From positions 1,116,001 through 1,180,000 of the forward strand of contig NZ_CABVIY010000001.1 of the NCBI RefSeq assembly GCF_902498195.1: 64,000 nt of DNA, in the 5' to 3' direction. The notes beneath the pieces were generated by a model that saw only the letters and a list, made by a program, of their open reading frames with translations, made no database searches and was not told the DNA's origin. This document shows positions 61,198-64,000 of the stretch, in pieces. This DNA comes from Pseudomonas fluorescens (GTDB lineage Bacteria > Pseudomonadota > Gammaproteobacteria > Pseudomonadales > Pseudomonadaceae). Each line of letters begins with the position of its first letter. The first letter of the stretch is position 1. Both the position numbers and the translations under genes were made by a program.

Positions 61198-61797
61198 TTA
61201 TTCCTTGTCGTTGCCGTAGTTCATGATCGACAGCATGCGAATCGGCACCTGCACCAGTGCTTCCGGCCCATGGGGGATTTCCCCTTCGAAGGTCAGGCTG
61301 TCACCGGCTTCCATGCGGTACAGCTGGTTGCCGTGGCGATAAATCAATTCACCTTCGAGCAAATGCAGAAACTCGGTGCCCGGGTGGGCGAAGGTCGGAA
61401 ACTCCTCGCTGGCGTCGTCCATGCTCACCATGTAGGCCTCGAAACTCTTCTTCGGCCCGCGCGTGTGGTTAAGCAGATGGTAGGTATGGCCTTTCTCGGT
61501 TCCGCGACGAACCACTTCCATGCCCTGGCCAGCCTTGACCAGTTGCGCGCTGCCGTCTTGCTGATCGTATTCGCTGAACAGTTTCGACAAGGGCAGGCCG
61601 AGCACGTCGCACAGGCGGCTCAGGGTATCGAGGCTGGTGGAGACCTGGGCGTTTTCAATCTTGCTGAGCATGCCTTGGCTGATGTCGGCAATCTTCGCCA
61701 CGTCGGACAGTTTCAGGTCCTGCGCCTGGCGCTGGCGTTTGATCTGCAAACCCAGGTATTGCTCAAGCTTGAGGCGCGGGGCGGTATCGGTCGGCAT
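61198..61797 (-). CDS. XRE-family regulator with cupin domain
   Basis: The protein has 199 residues from ATG 61797 (AGGA upstream); the frame to 61929 extends into the operator region. Residues 16-72 form a helix-turn-helix (LKLSDVAKIADISQGMLSKIENA), and about 120-195 a cupin barrel (HPGTEFLHLLEGELIYRHG, GDSLTFEGEIPHGPE). Such regulators usually repress amine or polyamine genes and sense an amine or amino acid in the cupin pocket. It sits between the two divergent halves of the N-methylglutamate-type cluster, and a shared element lies in front of itself and both operons, so it is the likely regulator of all. Confidence 0.9.
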   Translation of the reverse strand: MPTDTAPRLKLEQYLGLQIKRQRQAQDLKLSDVAKIADISQGMLSKIENAQVSTSLDTLSRLCDVLGLPLSKLFSEYDQQDGSAQLVKAGQGMEVVRRGTEKGHTYHLLNHTRGPKKSFEAYMVSMDDASEEFPTFAHPGTEFLHLLEGELIYRHGNQLYRMEAGDSLTFEGEIPHGPEALVQVPIRMLSIMNYGNDKE

Positions 61798-61814
61798 AGT
61801 CTCGGATCCTGCAC

Positions 61815-61853
61815 ACTTTCTGTTCAGTAATATTAGTTTCGCACTGAGAAAGT
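61815..61853. promoter_or_regulatory. Operator candidate upstream of the XRE-cupin gene
   Basis: ACTTTCT (61815-61821), TTCAGTAATAT (61823-61833) and inverse AGAAAGT (61847-61853). The same modules in the same order occur at 62005-62035 before glnT. Position just upstream of the gene's start suggests autoregulation. Confidence 0.6.
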
Positions 61854-61891
61854 GCAAATCACGGCGTTTCAGTCCAGTCCCTTGGGCGGTA

Positions 61892-61904
61892 TTCCCACTG
61901 GGAA
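61892..61904. promoter_or_regulatory. TTCCC-ACT-GGGAA dyad in the regulator-glnT intergenic region
   Basis: A perfect 5-base dyad at 61892-61904, followed by AATATTCCC near 61909. Similar half-sites (ATTCC, GGGAA) recur at 61987-62000. Function is not known; it may be a second binding mode of the local regulator. Confidence 0.35.
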
Positions 61905-61971
61905 AAGAATATTCCCATATATACAGCACAAAAGCGCTGGTTATGGCACTTCAACGTTTCACTCGCGATTC

Positions 61972-61987
61972 TGGCAAGGGCCTTGCA
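61972..61987 (+). promoter_or_regulatory. Sigma-54 promoter of glnT
   Basis: TGGCAAGGGCCTTGCA matches the -24/-12 consensus TGGCACG-N4-TTGCW with one change and exact spacing of GG and GC. Transcription would start near 61998, 87 bases before the glnT start. This implies an enhancer-binding activator such as NtrC; a convincing NtrC site was not found in the 200 bases upstream. Confidence 0.75.
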
Positions 61988-62004
61988 TTCCTATTGGGAA
62001 ACTA

Positions 62005-62035
62005 ACTTTCTTTTCAGGAATATCAGAAAGAAAGT
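62005..62035. promoter_or_regulatory. Operator candidate between the sigma-54 promoter and glnT
   Basis: ACTTTCT (62005-62011), TTCAGGAATAT (62013-62023) and inverse AGAAAGT (62029-62035). The 22 bases 62005-62026 match 61815-61836 with three differences. The site lies at about +8 to +38 relative to the predicted start, fitting a repressor. Confidence 0.62.
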
Positions 62036-62084
62036 GACGGCCTATCCACAACGATTTGCCCTTTTTCGCGAGGAGTGACGAGCA

Positions 62085-63419
62085 ATGTTGCCAGCAGAAA
62101 CCCAGCGCATCATCGACAAGCACGGGATCAAATACGTGCTTGCGCAGTTTGTCGATATCCATGGATCGGCCAAGACCAAATCGGTGCCGATCTGCGGGCT
62201 CAAGGCCGTGGCCGAGGAAGGTGCGGGTTTTGCCGGGTTCGCCATCAGCGGCATGGGCATGGAGCCCCACGGTCCGGACTTCATGGCCCGGGGCGATTTG
62301 TCGACCTTGATGCCCGTACCGTGGCAACCGGGGTATGGCCGGATCGTGTGCATCGGCCACGTCGACGGCAAGCCCCATCCTTATGACAGCCGCTACGTGC
62401 TTGAGCAGCAGGTCCGTCGCCTGGAGGACAAAGGCTGGACGCTCAACACCGGTCTGGAGCCCGAGTTCAACCTGATGCGCCGCGACGAGCAGGGCAAGTT
62501 GCAGCTGGTCGATGCCAGCGACAACCTGGACAAGCCTTGCTACGACTATAAAGGCCTGTCGCGCTCCCGGGTGTTCCTCGAACGCTTGACCGAAGCCTTG
62601 CAAGCGGTGGATTTCGAGGTCTATCAAATCGACCACGAAGACGCCAACGGCCAGTTCGAGATCAATTACACCTACAGCGACGCCATGACTTCGGCGGATC
62701 GTTTCACCTTCTTTCGCATGGCCGCCGGCGAGATTGCCAATGACCTGGGCATGATCTGCTCGTTCATGCCCAAGCCGGACCCGAAACGCGCCGGCAACGG
62801 CATGCACTTTCACCTGTCGATCAGCAGCGCCGAGAACAAGAACCTGTTCCATGACGCCAGCGACCCGAGCGGCATGGGGCTGTCGAAAATGGCCTACCAC
62901 TTTGCCGCCGGCCTGCTGGCCCATGGCCCGGCGTTGTGCGCCTTCGCCGCACCGACGGTCAACTCCTACAAGCGCCTGGTGGTGGGCAACTCGTTGTCCG
63001 GCGCGACCTGGGCGCCAGCCTTCATCGCCTTCGGTGCCAACAACCGTTCGGCCATGGTCCGGGTGCCCTACGGTCGCCTGGAATTCCGCCTGCCGGACGC
63101 CGGTTGCAACCCTTATCTGGTCAGCGCGGCGATCATCGCCGCGGGCCTGGATGGCATCGACCGCCAGCTGGAAATCGACCACGTCTGCAACGAAAACCTC
63201 TACAGCCTGAGCCTGGAGCAGATCGCCGCGCGCGGCATCAAGACCCTGCCGCAATCGCTCAAGGAAGCCTGCGACGCGCTGGAAGCCGACCCGCTGTTCG
63301 CCGAGGTCATGGGCCCGCAGATCGTCGGCGAGTTCATCAAGCTCAAGCGCATGGAGTGGGTGGAATACAGCCGCCACGTTTCCGACTGGGAAGTGCAGCG
63401 CTACACCGAATTCTTCTAG
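62085..63419 (+). CDS. glnT (gmaS-like): Type III glutamine synthetase-like ligase (GlnT), probable gamma-glutamylmethylamide synthetase GmaS
   Basis: The protein has 444 residues, the GlnT/GmaS length. The catalytic barrel has EPEFNLM and [10 protein letters not shown] (metal-binding glutamates), [11 protein letters not shown] and NSYKRLV (ammonia/glutamate site), and [20 protein letters not shown]. Family enzymes join glutamate to ammonia, methylamine or ethylamine with ATP. Context with SoxBDAG-type genes and a GlxB-type amidotransferase favours methylamine. GAGGAG lies 13 bases before the start; a sigma-54 promoter is further up. A role in nitrogen assimilation from glutamine-like amides cannot be excluded. 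Confidence 0.88.
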   Translation: MLPAETQRIIDKHGIKYVLAQFVDIHGSAKTKSVPICGLKAVAEEGAGFAGFAISGMGMEPHGPDFMARGDLSTLMPVPWQPGYGRIVCIGHVDGKPHPYDSRYVLEQQVRRLEDKGWTLNTGLEPEFNLMRRDEQGKLQLVDASDNLDKPCYDYKGLSRSRVFLERLTEALQAVDFEVYQIDHEDANGQFEINYTYSDAMTSADRFTFFRMAAGEIANDLGMICSFMPKPDPKRAGNGMHFHLSISSAENKNLFHDASDPSGMGLSKMAYHFAAGLLAHGPALCAFAAPTVNSYKRLVVGNSLSGATWAPAFIAFGANNRSAMVRVPYGRLEFRLPDAGCNPYLVSAAIIAAGLDGIDRQLEIDHVCNENLYSLSLEQIAARGIKTLPQSLKEACDALEADPLFAEVMGPQIVGEFIKLKRMEWVEYSRHVSDWEVQRYTEFF

Positions 63420-63495
63420 GCGCCAGCGGCGTACTCAAACGAACCATCTCGCAGCTGGAAACTGACGGCTGCCGAACACAGTGAGGACTGTCTTT

Positions 63496-64000
63496 ATGTG
63501 CGGAATCGTAGGCCTTTACCTGAAAAACCCGCAGCTGGAATCCCGGCTCGGCCAGCTCTTCGAACCAATGCTGCAGGCCATGACCGATCGGGGTCCGGAC
63601 AGTGCCGGCTTCGCCATTTATGGCGATGAAGTGGCCGATGGCTGGGTCAAGCTGACCTTGCAGGCGACCACCGAAGGCTTCGACTGGAACACCCTGATGG
63701 GCGAACTCGAAGGCCGTCTGGGCTGTTCGCTGGACTGGTTCCAGAACGCCAGCGCGGCGGTGCTGAAGATCCACGCCGCAGAGGCACCGGTGCGCCTGGC
63801 CCTCGCCGAACTGGCACCGGGTGTTCGCATCATGAGCGCCGGGCAGAGCATCGAGATCCTCAAGGGCATGGGTTTGCCAAAGGAAATTTCCCAGCGCTTC
63901 GGCCTGCCCGGCATGAAGGGCAGCCACATCATCGGCCATACCCGCATGGCCACCGAAAGCGCGGTGACCATGGAAGGCAGCCACCCGTTTTCCACCGGTG
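63496..64000 (+). CDS. glxB (mgsA-like): Class II glutamine amidotransferase (GlxB), probable N-methylglutamate synthase subunit MgsA (3' truncated by window edge)
   Basis: The frame is open from ATG 63496 to the right edge (168 codons). MCGIVGLYL places the nucleophile at Cys2, exposed after removal of Met; RGPDSAGFAIYGD and HTRMATESAVTMEGSHPF are the glutamine-pocket motifs. It resembles the amidotransferase part of glutamate synthase as a separate protein. GlxB is normally followed by GlxC (GXGXG) and GlxD (FMN glutamate-synthase part), which should lie just beyond the window; these three equal MgsABC. GAGG stands ten bases before the start, 76 bases after glnT. Confidence 0.88.
   Translation, partial: MCGIVGLYLKNPQLESRLGQLFEPMLQAMTDRGPDSAGFAIYGDEVADGWVKLTLQATTEGFDWNTLMGELEGRLGCSLDWFQNASAAVLKIHAAEAPVRLALAELAPGVRIMSAGQSIEILKGMGLPKEISQRFGLPGMKGSHIIGHTRMATESAVTMEGSHPFSTG

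Noticed and set aside
1..64000. CRISPR arrays, tRNA or rRNA genes, insertion sequences, prophage genes
   Set aside because: No regular short direct-repeat array, cloverleaf, rRNA signature or transposase/integrase motif was found by reading; the only repeats are REP-type and one longer intergenic unit.

Overview
The window is high-GC, densely coded chromosomal DNA that looks like a Pseudomonas of the fluorescens/putida type. Pointers are a complete arcDABC arginine-deiminase operon with the DUF5064 gene behind arcC, typical Pseudomonas REP doublets (CTGTAGGAGCGAGC... and CTGTAGGAGCTGCCG... types), a GlnT/Glx-type nitrogen cluster, and 4-base ATGA start/stop overlaps throughout. No rRNA, tRNA, CRISPR, phage or insertion-sequence gene was found. 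Long ORFs opposite real genes are frequent and were treated as high-GC shadows. Functions rest on motifs and context read by eye; no database search was possible.

Bases 1-17256 form a putative organosulfur (or related xenobiotic) acquisition region. It has three NtaA/SnaA/DszA-type flavin monooxygenases (one cut by the left edge), a flavoprotein plus 2[4Fe-4S] ferredoxin pair reading leftward, an MFS pump, and an eight-gene rightward operon (class II aldolase-like protein, SsuA-like binding protein, TonB receptor, monooxygenase, and a Dpp-type ABC importer with fused ATPases). Two AT-rich intergenic stretches in this region share a gapped sequence element that may be a common control site.

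Bases 17306-24442 hold the arginine deiminase pathway on the minus strand (arcD, arcA, arcB, arcC, DUF5064), with a second, very similar arcD paralogue diverging from it. Bases 24569-33791 hold a VIT-like membrane protein, a PPK2 polyphosphate kinase, a SulP anion transporter and a complete tripartite RND efflux system.

Bases 34103-40502 are a seven-gene operon: quinone oxidoreductase, TauD-type dioxygenase, BKACE (DUF849) beta-keto acid cleavage enzyme, MFS carrier, DsbA-like thioredoxin-fold protein, Rieske protein and a YeiH-type putative sulfate/sulfite exporter. It ends at strong terminators and is followed by a repeat-rich island. I could not match this set to a pathway I know. Bases 41360-54099 carry an AraC regulator and a divergent cluster (small hydrolase, DUF1302, DUF1329, YCF48-like, MMPL/RND, acyl-CoA dehydrogenase, acyl-CoA ligase) that looks like import/export plus CoA activation of a hydrophobic acid.

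Bases 54174-64000 hold sarcosine-oxidase-type subunits (soxBDAG order) behind folD and purU, an XRE-cupin regulator, and a divergent type III glutamine synthetase followed by a GlxB-type amidotransferase cut by the right edge. The combination fits the N-methylglutamate route for methylamine: GmaS, MgsABC and MgdABCD, with FolD and PurU carrying the C1 unit to formate. A core TTCAG(G/T)AATAT recurs upstream of all three transcription units, and a near-consensus sigma-54 promoter precedes the glutamine synthetase gene.
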